Shown piece by piece: positions 26,841-34,992 of a stretch of 64,000 nucleotides of DNA; positions within the stretch are counted from its first letter, which is position 1, and every line of letters begins with the position of its first letter. The notes under the pieces were generated by a model. The model was given only the letters and a program-made list of their open reading frames with translations. It searched no databases and had not been told where the DNA came from. The stretch comes from Oscillospiraceae bacterium (GTDB lineage: Bacteria; Bacillota; Clostridia; Oscillospirales; Acutalibacteraceae). The stretch is from contig SVOK01000002.1 in NCBI GenBank assembly GCA_015066445.1, positions 62,001-126,000 of the forward strand, read 5' to 3'. Both the position numbers and the translations under genes were made by a program.

Positions 26841-27545
26841 TTATTTAACAGTTGTACCGATAGTCTCGCCCACCATAGCGGAAACGATATTATCAGGATT
26901 ACTCAGATTAAATACTAAAATTTCAATGCCGTTATCCATACAAAGTGAAGCAGCAGTACTGTCCATAACGTGAAGTCCCTGCTGGAGTACTTCAATATGA
27001 GTGAGGGTATCGTACTTTTTAGCATCGGGGTTGAGCTTAGGATCGCTGTCATAAACACCATCAACATTAGTAGCCTTGAATATTACATCTGCACCGATTT
27101 CGGCGGCACGCAAAGCTGCAGCAGTATCGGTAGAAAAGAAAGGGTTACCTGTTCCGCAACCGAAAATTACAACTCTGCCTTTTTCGAGATGTCTCACAGC
27201 CTTGTTGCGGATATAAGGCTCTGCTATCTGACGCATTTCAATAGCAGTCTGCACTCTGGCGGTTACGCCTAACTGCTCTAAAGCATCGGCTAAAGCGAGT
27301 GAATTAATAGAAGTAGCCAACATTCCCATATGGTCGGCTCTTGTTCTGTCCATTTTGCCGCTTGAGCGACCTCTCCAGAAATTGCCGCCGCCTACAACTA
27401 TTGCAACCTGAACGCCCATTTCCACACAAGTTTTAACACGTTCGCAAACTTCCAAAACCTTATCAAAATCAATACCTGAGCCTTTTTCACCTGCGAGAAC
27501 TTCGCCGCTGAGCTTTAAAAGGACACGCTTATAAATAGGTTTCAT
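26841..27545 (-). CDS. pyrH: UMP kinase
   Basis: Phosphorylates UMP to UDP; amino-acid kinase fold. From the selected start it reads [19 protein letters not shown], with GGGNFWRG near residue 54, [10 protein letters not shown]-type UMP site residues and the [20 protein letters not shown] signature. The longer frame to 27602 is rejected because GGGGTG is correctly placed for the ATG at 27545 and the extension overlaps the promoter. It is the first gene of the operon that runs through to polC. Confidence 0.96.
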   Translation of the reverse strand: MKPIYKRVLLKLSGEVLAGEKGSGIDFDKVLEVCERVKTCVEMGVQVAIVVGGGNFWRGRSSGKMDRTRADHMGMLATSINSLALADALEQLGVTARVQTAIEMRQIAEPYIRNKAVRHLEKGRVVIFGCGTGNPFFSTDTAAALRAAEIGADVIFKATNVDGVYDSDPKLNPDAKKYDTLTHIEVLQQGLHVMDSTAASLCMDNGIEILVFNLSNPDNIVSAMVGETIGTTVK

Positions 27546-27583
27546 ATTTACACCCCTGTATCTTTTAAATCTTATTCTAATAT

Positions 27584-27612
27584 ATTTTAACTTAATATCC
27601 ATTTAAAGTCAA
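27584..27612 (-). promoter_or_regulatory. Promoter of the pyrH-frr-uppS-cdsA-dxr-rseP-ispG-polC operon
   Basis: Minus-strand TTGACT (27612-27607), 17-base spacer, TAAAAT (27589-27584), about 40 bases before the pyrH start. Confidence 0.75.
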
Positions 27613-27714
27613 TGCTAATATATTCTATATTATTTAAATTTTTGTTAAATAATTTAAGGTTTTTTTCTAACAATAGTTATATATATTTATTTACTGCCTC
27701 GGAGGTAACCTTAA

Positions 27715-28386
27715 ATGGCTGAAGAAAATACCAAAAATAAAGAAAAAATCGATGAAATTAAAGAGCTTGGTACAGTTTCTGCATTTGACGGAAAGCACAA
27801 GATATATTGCCTTACAATAATAGGAGAAATTGAGGGGCATAATGTTTTGCCCGAGCAAAGCAAGACCACTAAATATGAGCACGTTATTCCTCAGCTTGTG
27901 GCGGTTGAGGAAAGCGAGGAAATAGAGGGGCTCTTGATAATCCTCAATACTGTCGGCGGTGATGTTGAGGCAGGGCTTGCTTTGGCAGAGCTGATATCGG
28001 GTATGAAAAAGCCTACTGTTTCCTTTGTTCTCGGCGGCGGTCATTCCATCGGCGTGCCGTTAGCCGTTTCAGCTAAGCGTTCGTATATAGCGCCTTCTGC
28101 TACAATGACGGTGCACCCTGTCCGCACTAACGGACTTGTAATAGGAGTGCCCCGTATGATGAATCATTTTGCCCGTATGCAGGGGAGAATTACCGATTTT
28201 GTGGTCAGAAATTCCAAAATCTCCGCTGAGCGTTTTACATCGCTTATGATGAATACCGAGGAAATGGTGACCGATGTGGGGTCGGTGCTATCGGGAGAAC
28301 GTGCGGTTGAGGAAGGACTTATTGATGAAATCGGCTCACTCGGCAGCGTTATTGAGGGGCTTTATGAGCTTATTGAAAAGCAATAG
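27715..28386 (+). CDS. ClpP-fold serine protease, TepA/YmfB type
   Basis: A 223-residue ClpP-like protein without signal peptide. The nucleophile is in GGGHSIGVPLA (Ser111) and the histidine in MTVHPVRTN (His134), in the spacing expected for the ClpP fold; the sequence matches the translocation-enhancing TepA group of Firmicutes rather than housekeeping ClpP. Its exact substrate is not settled; the Bacillus member was linked to early steps of protein export. A CGGAGG ribosome site lies upstream. It diverges from pyrH and is followed ten bases later by a TauE/SafE half gene. The stop codon is TAG. Confidence 0.87.
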   Translation: MAEENTKNKEKIDEIKELGTVSAFDGKHKIYCLTIIGEIEGHNVLPEQSKTTKYEHVIPQLVAVEESEEIEGLLIILNTVGGDVEAGLALAELISGMKKPTVSFVLGGGHSIGVPLAVSAKRSYIAPSATMTVHPVRTNGLVIGVPRMMNHFARMQGRITDFVVRNSKISAERFTSLMMNTEEMVTDVGSVLSGERAVEEGLIDEIGSLGSVIEGLYELIEKQ

Positions 28387-28396
28387 GGTAAAAGTT

Positions 28397-28777
28397 ATGG
28401 AAAACAAAAGTATTATGTCAACTAACCAAAACAGGCTTATTACTGCCGCTGCAGGGCTCGGAATAGGAATTGTCAATGGGCTTTTGGGGGCTGGTGGAGG
28501 TATGATAGCGGTGCCGATTTTAAAAAAATTAGGCTTAGAGCAAAAGTCAGCTCACGCAAATGCGGTAGCTATAATATTGCCTATAAGCATACTGAGTGCG
28601 GTTTTATATCTATTTAAAGATTATGTAAACCTAAGTGACAGCTTTATTTATATCCCCACAGGTGTTTTGGGAGCGGTTATCGGCGCTTATATACTGCGGA
28701 AAATTTCACCTGTGTGGCTTAAGCGTATTTTCGGCGGTTTTATGGTATATGCAGGTGTACGCCTGCTTCTTAAATGA
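28397..28777 (+). CDS. Half-size TauE/SafE family membrane protein, first of a pair
   Basis: A 126-residue protein with about four membrane helices and the repeat signature NGLLGAGGGMIAVPILKKLG (residues 28-47 approximately). TauE/SafE (TSUP) permeases are normally about 250 residues with two homologous halves; here each half is its own gene. The start is the ATG at 28397, with AGGG ten bases upstream; a second ATG lies six codons on. Its stop overlaps the start of the second half as ATGA. The pair would be expected to heterodimerise into one transporter for an organic or sulfur-containing anion, an inference from the family. Confidence 0.82.
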   Translation: MENKSIMSTNQNRLITAAAGLGIGIVNGLLGAGGGMIAVPILKKLGLEQKSAHANAVAIILPISILSAVLYLFKDYVNLSDSFIYIPTGVLGAVIGAYILRKISPVWLKRIFGGFMVYAGVRLLLK

Positions 28778-29157
28778 CTATTGCCGCCCTTTTAGCAGGG
28801 CTTTTTTCGGGAATTTTGGGCGCTATGGGTTTAGGCGGCGGAGCGGTGCTTATAATTTATCTTACCCTTTTCACCGAAACCGAACAGCTCACCGCCCAAG
28901 GAATAAATCTGCTGTTTTTTATACCAACAGCCCTTTTAGCGGTGATAATTTACGCTGTTAAAAAGAAAATAAAATGGCGTCTTACGGTGAAAATTTCCCT
29001 TTGGGGATTACTTGGAACTGTGTTAGGAATGAGTCTTACAAGTCTGTTAGGGGGAGAGCTTACCGCTAAAATTTTCGGCGGCTTACTGATTTTGATGGGT
29101 CTTTCGGAAATTTTTAAAAGAGATGCTAAAAATGTTGCAGAAAAGAAAAAAAGATGA
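28774..29157 (+). CDS. Half-size TauE/SafE family membrane protein, second of a pair
   Basis: The 127-residue product repeats the signature of its neighbour (SGILGAMGLGGGAVLIIYLTL near the N-terminus) and has about four membrane helices and a Lys-rich C-terminus. The ATG overlaps the stop of the first half by four bases, so equal translation through coupling is likely. The lexA promoter begins inside its last codons. Confidence 0.82.
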   Translation: MTIAALLAGLFSGILGAMGLGGGAVLIIYLTLFTETEQLTAQGINLLFFIPTALLAVIIYAVKKKIKWRLTVKISLWGLLGTVLGMSLTSLLGGELTAKIFGGLLILMGLSEIFKRDAKNVAEKKKR

Positions 29158-29184
29158 TATACTGTAAAAAAGAACTAATATTCG
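29135..29184 (+). promoter_or_regulatory. lexA promoter with probable LexA box
   Basis: TTGCAG (29135-29140), 17-base spacer and TATACT (29158-29163) form the promoter. Immediately downstream AGAAC-TAAT-ATTCG (29171-29184) matches the Gram-positive LexA box CGAAC-N4-GTTCG at eight of ten positions. The location between the -10 and the ribosome site is ideal for autorepression. Confidence 0.7.
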
Positions 29185-29199
29185 TTGGAGGTTAACAGT

Positions 29200-29787
29200 A
29201 TGTCAAAAACTCCTCTTACAGAAAAACAACAGCTGGTATACAGCTTCTTAGTAAAGCAAATGGCAAGCGGTTTTCCGCCCTCTGTGCGTGAAATCTGCAC
29301 CGCAACAAGCATTAAATCCACCTCTACTGTGCATGCTATTTTAGGTGCGCTTGAAGAGGAGGGCTACATAATAAGAGATCCCAAAAATTCCCGCTCTATC
29401 CGTCTTGACACCGGCTCGCCCTCGTCAATGGTGCCCCTTGTGGGTAGAATTACCGCAGGCAAGCCGATTTTGGCGGTTGAGGAAATTGAGGATTATATTC
29501 CATACCCCTCAAAGGATGCTGAAGGTCTTTTCGCCCTGAAGGTTGTGGGACTTAGTATGAGAGATGCAGGTATACTTGACGGGGATATTATTGTGGCCGA
29601 TAAAAATAAGCCCTGCCGCAACGGTGATATTGTTGTGGGTATGGACGGTGATGAGGCAACTGTTAAACGATTGCTTATTAAAAACGGCCAGATTATATTT
29701 ATGCCCGAAAATCCCGATTTTTCGCCTATTTATCCCGAAGACCCGATGGTGCTTGGAAAGGTTGTAGGCAGCTATAGAAAGTATTGA
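29200..29787 (+). CDS. lexA: LexA repressor
   Basis: SOS repressor that cleaves itself when RecA filaments form. The N-terminal winged helix (1-68) has the recognition region [18 protein letters not shown]. The self-cleavage bond is Ala86-Gly87 in RITAGKP, with catalytic Ser119 (GLSMRD) and Lys156 (ATVKRL). The start is the ATG at 29200, seven bases after GGAGG; the upstream in-frame ATG at 29185 would overlap the LexA box. It has 195 residues. rnhA follows four bases after its stop, so RNase HI and QueT are probably in the same SOS-controlled transcript. Confidence 0.96.
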   Translation: MSKTPLTEKQQLVYSFLVKQMASGFPPSVREICTATSIKSTSTVHAILGALEEEGYIIRDPKNSRSIRLDTGSPSSMVPLVGRITAGKPILAVEEIEDYIPYPSKDAEGLFALKVVGLSMRDAGILDGDIIVADKNKPCRNGDIVVGMDGDEATVKRLLIKNGQIIFMPENPDFSPIYPEDPMVLGKVVGSYRKY

Positions 29788-29791
29788 TAAA

Positions 29792-30238
29792 ATGTTAAAA
29801 AGTGTTGATGTTTTTACTGACGGCGCCTGCTCGGGCAATCCTGGGCCCGGCGGCTGGGGTGTTGTTTTGCGCTTTGGCGAGCACGAAAAAGAGCTTTCGG
29901 GCGGAGAAAAAAATACCACCAATAATCGTATGGAGCTTACCGCCGCTATAATGGGGCTTTCGGCTTTAAAGGAAAAGTGCAAGGTAAGGCTTGTTACTGA
30001 TTCTAAATATGTTGCGGACGGTATAACCAAGGGCTGGGCAGCTTCCTGGCAGAAAAACGGTTGGAAAAAGGCAGATAAAAAGCCTGCCTTAAACCCTGAT
30101 TTATGGGAAAAGCTTTTGGAGCTTGTCGGTTTTCACGAGGTTACTATTGACTGGGTAAAGGGTCATGCGGGTCACCCTGAAAACGAGCGGTGCGATAAGC
30201 TTGCGGTTGATTTTTATAAGAAATTACAAGGAAATTGA
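29792..30238 (+). CDS. rnhA: Ribonuclease HI
   Basis: Degrades the RNA of RNA-DNA hybrids. The carboxylate active site is complete: Asp10 ([17 protein letters not shown]), Glu48 (NRMELTAAI), Asp70 (LVTDSKYV) and Asp134 or nearby (NERCDKLA), with the conserved VKGHAGH loop. It has 148 residues and the basic handle region ([12 protein letters not shown]) of the E. coli-like type. It is packed directly behind lexA. Confidence 0.96.
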   Translation: MLKSVDVFTDGACSGNPGPGGWGVVLRFGEHEKELSGGEKNTTNNRMELTAAIMGLSALKEKCKVRLVTDSKYVADGITKGWAASWQKNGWKKADKKPALNPDLWEKLLELVGFHEVTIDWVKGHAGHPENERCDKLAVDFYKKLQGN

Positions 30239-30243
30239 TTTTA

Positions 30244-30765
30244 ATGGCAAAAACTTCAAAAACAGAATTTATAATTACAGGGGCTTTAATCGCTGCCGCT
30301 TATGCAGGACTTACGTATCTGAGTAATATTTTCAGTCTGGCTTACGGACCTATACAGTTAAGGGTATCCGAAATGCTTACAATATTGCCTGTTTTCACTC
30401 CTGCGGCAATACCTGGGCTTACGGTTGGCTGTTTTATCGCTAATATAGGCTCGTTTAATCTGCTTGATATGATTTTTGGCACATCTGCCACCCTGATAGC
30501 AGCATTGCTTACATATTTTTTGAGAGGTATAAAGCTTAAAGGCTTGCCTTTACTTGCGGCGCTACCGCCGGTGCTTGTTAACGCTATAGTGATAGGAGCA
30601 GAAATAAACTGGTTTTTCCTTCCTGAGGGCGCATCGCTTTGGGGTTTTATAATATCGGGCTGTCAAGTTGGAGTTTCACAGCTGGTGGTTTGTTATATTT
30701 TAGGAATGCCGTTTTATCTGGTTGTTAAAAAATATAAAATATTTGAAAGAGCAAAAAAGAGCTGA
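30244..30765 (+). CDS. queT: QueT-type queuosine precursor transporter (ECF substrate-binding subunit)
   Basis: A 173-residue membrane protein with about five helices. The opening ALIAAAYAGLTYL and the motif GPIQLRVSEMLTILPVF match the QueT family, predicted S components of ECF transporters for a queuosine precursor. The ATG at 30244 lies ten bases after AAGGA; the TTG at 30235 overlapping the rnhA stop is less likely. No preQ1 riboswitch is present and no other queuosine genes are adjacent; it is simply carried at the end of the lexA unit. Confidence 0.85.
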   Translation: MAKTSKTEFIITGALIAAAYAGLTYLSNIFSLAYGPIQLRVSEMLTILPVFTPAAIPGLTVGCFIANIGSFNLLDMIFGTSATLIAALLTYFLRGIKLKGLPLLAALPPVLVNAIVIGAEINWFFLPEGASLWGFIISGCQVGVSQLVVCYILGMPFYLVVKKYKIFERAKKS

Positions 30766-30783
30766 GAGTATCTCAGCTCTTTT
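30755..30783. terminator. Bidirectional terminator between queT and the M14 peptidase
   Basis: A perfect stem of at least 13 pairs (AAAAGAGCTGAGA-type arm to 30767, loop GTA 30768-30770, complement from 30771) with T runs on both strands. It overlaps the last codons of the minus-strand peptidase gene. Confidence 0.85.
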
Positions 30784-31825
30784 CCTTTATATATCTGTTT
30801 AAAGCTTTGGCAAAGCATCTTCCTAATTCCAGCAGTTTATTATTATCCACTTTGTTTTCTTCGGTGCCGAAATAAGCGGTTTCAAGTGTGAATGAGATAT
30901 TATTTTCTTTTCTTTCCTTCATATAATTAGCAAACTGTGTTCCGCCTTTGTTCCAGCCTGTAGAGAAAGGATAATCGTTTTTATGTTCATATTTTAATGA
31001 GGCTTTTGTTATTAAAGCTTCAAAAATTTCGCCAAATCGGTTGAATTTAGCAAGCTTTTCGATACTGTTCTGAACTATAAATACATTATCATTTTCTCCC
31101 GATTTATGCCAAGGGGAATGAAAATCAAAACCAAAATGGCAACCGTTTGCTTTGGCATATTCTTTTATAGAATTGCATTCGGGATAAATTGAGTCTTCCT
31201 CATAAGCGTAATCTCTGTTATGGTCGTGAGGCGCTCTGCTTTTTCCCTGGTCCCCACGAATAACACCCTCATAGTCTACAAATGGAACACAAAAGACCTT
31301 TGTATCGGGTATTGGATTTGCAATCAATTCTTGCAAAACGCCCTCTAATACATAGTTTCCGGTGGATTCACAAGCATGATGACGTGCTGTTAAAATGATA
31401 CTTATATTACCGTTGCCAAATTGCACACACGGAACGCTACTTCCTTTATATCCCTTGCAAAGTTCCTCAACTGGGAGATTATATTTATCTGCAAAATCGT
31501 ATAAACGCTTTGGGTGATAAAGCATACTGTGAGCGAAATAAACCTTGCTTTCGTGTTCGCCGAATTTATATGTAAACGAATCACCGTTCACATCATTCAG
31601 CCAATGCCAATTTTCAAGGTCATAGCTCACTGCGGGGCCAAAATAACCAAGTCTGTTTTTTTGAAATTTAAAAGTAAGAGTCTTATTTTCTGCCCCTTCA
31701 ACGCAAAACGCCCAATAAAACCAATCCTCTGTTGTATCACGCAGTTCGTTTTGGAGTGTTACAGTATCTGCGTCTATTTCTTTTACAGAAATGTTACCGC
31801 CAACGAAATTCTGATGTATAAGCAT
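30773..31825 (-). CDS. M14 family zinc carboxypeptidase-like protein
   Basis: A two-domain protein: an N-terminal beta-sandwich of the type found in cytosolic carboxypeptidases (about 1-125), then the M14 catalytic domain. The zinc ligands are His150 and Glu153 (ARHHACES) and His236 (FDFHSPW); the substrate-binding Asn203-Arg204 (DHNRDY) and catalytic Glu315 (TLETAYF) are all present. There is no signal peptide, so it acts in the cytoplasm. It starts 19 bases after the FAD oxidoreductase and is probably co-transcribed. The substrate is not known; a peptide or amide-linked amino acid is expected from the family. Confidence 0.82.
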   Translation of the reverse strand: MLIHQNFVGGNISVKEIDADTVTLQNELRDTTEDWFYWAFCVEGAENKTLTFKFQKNRLGYFGPAVSYDLENWHWLNDVNGDSFTYKFGEHESKVYFAHSMLYHPKRLYDFADKYNLPVEELCKGYKGSSVPCVQFGNGNISIILTARHHACESTGNYVLEGVLQELIANPIPDTKVFCVPFVDYEGVIRGDQGKSRAPHDHNRDYAYEEDSIYPECNSIKEYAKANGCHFGFDFHSPWHKSGENDNVFIVQNSIEKLAKFNRFGEIFEALITKASLKYEHKNDYPFSTGWNKGGTQFANYMKERKENNISFTLETAYFGTEENKVDNNKLLELGRCFAKALNRYIKEKS

Positions 31826-31844
31826 TATAGTTAATACCTTCTTT

Positions 31845-33110
31845 TTATATACCTATTCTTTCTCTGATTTCTGTTGCATCAATATCAGTGGTTTTTTTCT
31901 CTTTTGTTACAGAAAGTACCGCCGCCATTCCTGCAGCTTCGCCTGTTCCTACACAAATAGGCATTGCGCGGAAATTGGAATGCGCTATATGAGTACCTGA
32001 AATATTTCTTCCGCAAAGAAGCAGGTTTTCTTTTACTTCGGGTAACAAGCAACGATACGGAATGGTATAACCCTTATTTTGTTTAAAGTGCTTTTGCGCA
32101 CCTGTTTTGTCAAGTCCTGAACCTGTAATATTATGCACATCAAAGTTAAAGAAAGCATCTTTAACAACATAATCATCAAATACTTGAGCCTCTAATATAT
32201 CTTGCTCGGTGAGGGTGTATTTCCCTTTGAAATGGCGGGTTTCTCTGACACCTATAAGCGAAGCCGAGCTGATTACAAAGCAGTTTTCGTAACCGGGAAC
32301 AAATTCTCTGAGATATTTTACAATATCATCTATCTGTTTTCTGCAAACGATGGTCGCTTTTGTTAAATCCTCGGTATTTGTACCGTCAATATCGGTAGCA
32401 TTTGTCATATTACAGGTTACAACACCGGGTAAGGTGGTGGCATAGGTAAGAATATGCCCCGCAGGATATGGAATATGCTGCTTTGCAAGGGCTTGCAATT
32501 CGCCTTTTTCAGTTTGATAGGTTGTTTCAAAAGACGGGATAAATGCCGCTCTGCTGTAATCAACACCACCTACCTTAAACATAAGTGTTGCGGGCTGCAT
32601 TTTGTTGTCATCTTCTCTTCCTAAAATAAACTCTGCTCCCGCCTTTGCGGCAATATCTCCGTCGCCGGTGGCATCTATAGTGATTTTTGCATAAATATCA
32701 GTCACACCGGATTTATTTACAACGGTTGCACCTAAAACGCTGTCACCTTCGCAAATGGCATCTAATGCAAAGGTATAAAGCAGAATTTTAACACCTGCCT
32801 CGTCAAGCATTTCGAGGTATAAGGTTTTCAGCTTTTCGGGGTCAATGAGTGTAATGTTATCCACCTTGAAATCGTTTTTTTCGGCAGAACGGCGCAGAAT
32901 TTCATAATATAGGGGGCTTCCGCAGGTTCCTGTCCAATGGCTCATAAGCCCTGTTGTTGAAATGCCACCAATATCCCCGCATTGCTCAACTAAAATCACA
33001 TCGGCGCCGTTTTTAGCGGCGGTATATGCAGCAGCAAAGCCTGCAGGACCTGAGCCTAAAACCAAAATATCGCAGGTAGATTTTTTATTTGTACTTAGAT
33101 TTAAGTTCAT
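31845..33110 (-). CDS. FAD-dependent oxidoreductase (FAD_oxidored family)
   Basis: A 421-residue flavoprotein. The dinucleotide-binding GSGPAGFAAA (19-28) is followed by DVILVEQCGDIGGISTTGLMSHW, the usual second glycine-rich strand; the second FAD contact is in ITIDATGDGDIAAKAGAEF, and the C-terminal GTGEAAGMAAVLS closes the fold. The pattern is that of the fumarate reductase/FAD_oxidored group with an unknown donor. The start is the ATG at 33110, preceded by AGGAGT; the longer frame to 33203 would cross the divergent promoter. Divergent from a PocR/AraC regulator, which probably controls it. Confidence 0.84.
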   Translation of the reverse strand: MNLNLSTNKKSTCDILVLGSGPAGFAAAYTAAKNGADVILVEQCGDIGGISTTGLMSHWTGTCGSPLYYEILRRSAEKNDFKVDNITLIDPEKLKTLYLEMLDEAGVKILLYTFALDAICEGDSVLGATVVNKSGVTDIYAKITIDATGDGDIAAKAGAEFILGREDDNKMQPATLMFKVGGVDYSRAAFIPSFETTYQTEKGELQALAKQHIPYPAGHILTYATTLPGVVTCNMTNATDIDGTNTEDLTKATIVCRKQIDDIVKYLREFVPGYENCFVISSASLIGVRETRHFKGKYTLTEQDILEAQVFDDYVVKDAFFNFDVHNITGSGLDKTGAQKHFKQNKGYTIPYRCLLPEVKENLLLCGRNISGTHIAHSNFRAMPICVGTGEAAGMAAVLSVTKEKKTTDIDATEIRERIGI

Positions 33111-33111
33111 A

Positions 33112-33169
33112 TTGACTACTCCTTTAGCTTTATGGTAATATATTAGCATAAAATTAGGTATAAAACCTA
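33112..33169 (+). promoter_or_regulatory. Promoter of the PocR/AraC gene with a palindromic candidate operator
   Basis: TTGACT (33112-33117), 18-base spacer, TAATAT (33136-33141) with an extended TGG before it. Shortly downstream TAGGT-ATAAA-ACCTA (33155-33169) is a perfect five-pair inverted repeat located between the two divergent genes. The operator role is an inference. Confidence 0.5.
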
Positions 33170-33215
33170 TTGTTTTAGGCAAATAACCATCGTTTTTGTG
33201 CAAGGAGGGTTTAAT

Positions 33216-34052
33216 ATTTACGATATCACAAAAATAAAAGACTATATTCTTTTTTTAAAAAAGGAGTGCGGTTTAGCGATAACGCTTCATACAAATGCTT
33301 TAGATACTCTTATACTCCAGAGTGAGCTTATATCCTTCAATATTCACGATAATCCCTATTGCGTTTATATAAAAACCTGTAGCGAAGCGCAAAAGCATTG
33401 CATTTTAAGTCAATGTAAGGTTGAAAAAAAGGTTGGGAGCGGTTCTTTTGAGGGTGTATGCTATGCAGGGGTAAGGGAGTATGTTTATCCAATAAGCAAC
33501 GGTGAATCGGTTGTAGGCTTTATTTGCGTAAGCGGGTACAAAACGGCAGAGGCACAAAGCTATATTAAAAGAATATCCGAAAAATATCCGCTATCCCAGA
33601 AAAAATTAAATGCGATATATGCTTCTCTTAAAGCCGATGTACCGAGTAAGGAAAAGGTGGACACTCTTGTCAAGCCGCTTTGTGATATGCTCGAATTGGC
33701 ATATATTAAAACCAAGTCGGCGGCGGTTGTAAAAGAAAAGTTCACTGATAAAGTAATAAGATTTTTAAAGCAATACCACACTCAGGATATTTCAATAGAG
33801 GATATTTGCCGCAATTTTAATTGCAGCAGGTCTCATATAAGCCATCAGTTTTGCAAGGCCACCGGTAAAACGGTAAGAGAATATTTAACTTCACTCAGAA
33901 TTGAGGATGCTAAATTATTGCTTCTCAACTCTGAGCTTACTGTAACAGAAATCGCTTTTTCTGTGGGCTATGGCGATTCAAATTATTTTTCTAATATTTT
34001 TAAGCAAAAGGTTGGTATGTCTCCAAGAGATTACCGAAAGAGAGGAAAATAG
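33216..34052 (+). CDS. AraC-family regulator with PocR ligand-binding domain, probable ATT start
   Basis: The N-terminal PocR-type sensor (about 1-150) has the conserved Cys pattern and the GVCYAGVREYVYPI...VVGFICVSG core; PocR domains bind small organic molecules such as diols. The C-terminal 100 residues form a double helix-turn-helix (ISIEDICRNFNCSRSHISHQF and TEIAFSVGYGDSNYFSNIFK). The start is unusual: a perfect AAGGAGG lies at 33202-33208 and the only in-frame codon at proper spacing is ATT at 33216; the GTG at 33198 lies upstream of that site and has none of its own. It diverges from the FAD oxidoreductase and is followed by an AAC(3)-fold gene. Confidence 0.85.
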   Translation: MYDITKIKDYILFLKKECGLAITLHTNALDTLILQSELISFNIHDNPYCVYIKTCSEAQKHCILSQCKVEKKVGSGSFEGVCYAGVREYVYPISNGESVVGFICVSGYKTAEAQSYIKRISEKYPLSQKKLNAIYASLKADVPSKEKVDTLVKPLCDMLELAYIKTKSAAVVKEKFTDKVIRFLKQYHTQDISIEDICRNFNCSRSHISHQFCKATGKTVREYLTSLRIEDAKLLLLNSELTVTEIAFSVGYGDSNYFSNIFKQKVGMSPRDYRKRGK

Positions 34053-34053
34053 A

Positions 34054-34806
34054 ATGATAAACGAACGAATGAAAAAGGATTTAATTGCTTTGGGAATTAA
34101 GCCTCAGGATACCATACTTATGCATAGCTCACTTTCCTCATTGGGATATGTTGAGGGCGGCGCTGAGACGGTTATCGATACCTTGCTTTCGGTATTAAGG
34201 GAGGGCACTCTGCTTGTTCCGGCGCTTTCGTGGACTACCGTTAATAAGGATAATCCTGTATTCGATGTTAAAAATACGCCCTCTTGCATAGGCGCTATAA
34301 GTGAATATTTCCGTAAAAGAGAAGGAGTTATAAGAAGTCTTCACCCAACTCATTCTGTTTGCGGAATAGGTAAAAATGCTAAGGAAATACTTTCTCATCA
34401 TCTTGAAACAAATACTCCTGTGGGTATAAGGTCCCCTTTCTCGTTATTGAGGGATTACAACGGAAAGGTGCTTATGCTCGGCTGTACACTCCGACCCAAT
34501 ACTTCAATGCACGGTGTTGAGGAAACGGTAGACCCTGAGCCTTGGTATGTGCTCACAAAGGATACGACTGAATTCACCTTAATTGATGAAAACGGTAAAA
34601 AATATGTGCAGAGCTACCGTTGCCACAATTTCGGGGTGACTAAAATGGCTCAGCGCTATGAAAGATTGGCAACAGTAATGGATATTCCCCACGGCAAGGT
34701 TTTAGAGGCGGAATGTTGGCTTGTGCCTTCTAAAGAGATGTGGGAAATCGGTAAACAAAAAATTATGGAAAAGGAAGAGTTTTTTGTGGATCCTTATAAG
34801 GGCTGA
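34054..34806 (+). CDS. AAC(3)-fold N-acetyltransferase
   Basis: A 250-residue member of the aminoglycoside 3-N-acetyltransferase fold: LMHSSLSSLGYVEGG near residue 22, LVPALSW, RSLHPTHSVCGIG (the catalytic histidine region, about 100), GIRSPFSLL and MLGCTLRPNTSMHGVEE are all in order. The ATG at 34054 follows GAGGAA and lies one base after the regulator's stop. Chromosomal members of this fold in Firmicutes act on varied amines, so antibiotic resistance should not be assumed. Its position in the PocR module suggests a role in the same pathway. Confidence 0.83.
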   Translation: MINERMKKDLIALGIKPQDTILMHSSLSSLGYVEGGAETVIDTLLSVLREGTLLVPALSWTTVNKDNPVFDVKNTPSCIGAISEYFRKREGVIRSLHPTHSVCGIGKNAKEILSHHLETNTPVGIRSPFSLLRDYNGKVLMLGCTLRPNTSMHGVEETVDPEPWYVLTKDTTEFTLIDENGKKYVQSYRCHNFGVTKMAQRYERLATVMDIPHGKVLEAECWLVPSKEMWEIGKQKIMEKEEFFVDPYKG

Positions 34807-34915
34807 GTTTTAAAGTTTTGAGCAAGGTGGATTATTGTGAATCCTGATTTGAAGCAAAAATTTTTTGACCGGCTCATAAATATAATATCTTAAAACAAAC
34901 TTTATTATTTCTATG

Positions 34916-34944
34916 TTGATATTTGGCAAATTATTCAGTATAAT
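34916..34944 (+). promoter_or_regulatory. Promoter of the murD operon
   Basis: TTGATA (34916-34921), 17-base spacer, TATAAT (34939-34944), 49 bases before the murD start. The 34807-34915 stretch before it holds nothing else that I can identify. Confidence 0.78.
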
Positions 34945-34992
34945 ATATAAGTATAGTTAACATATTTTAAAAGCTTGAATGGGGGCTTTATT

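Noticed and set aside
34054-34806. Aminoglycoside resistance gene
   Set aside because: The AAC(3) fold is present, but the gene sits in a chromosomal metabolic context with no mobile elements; resistance cannot be claimed from the fold.
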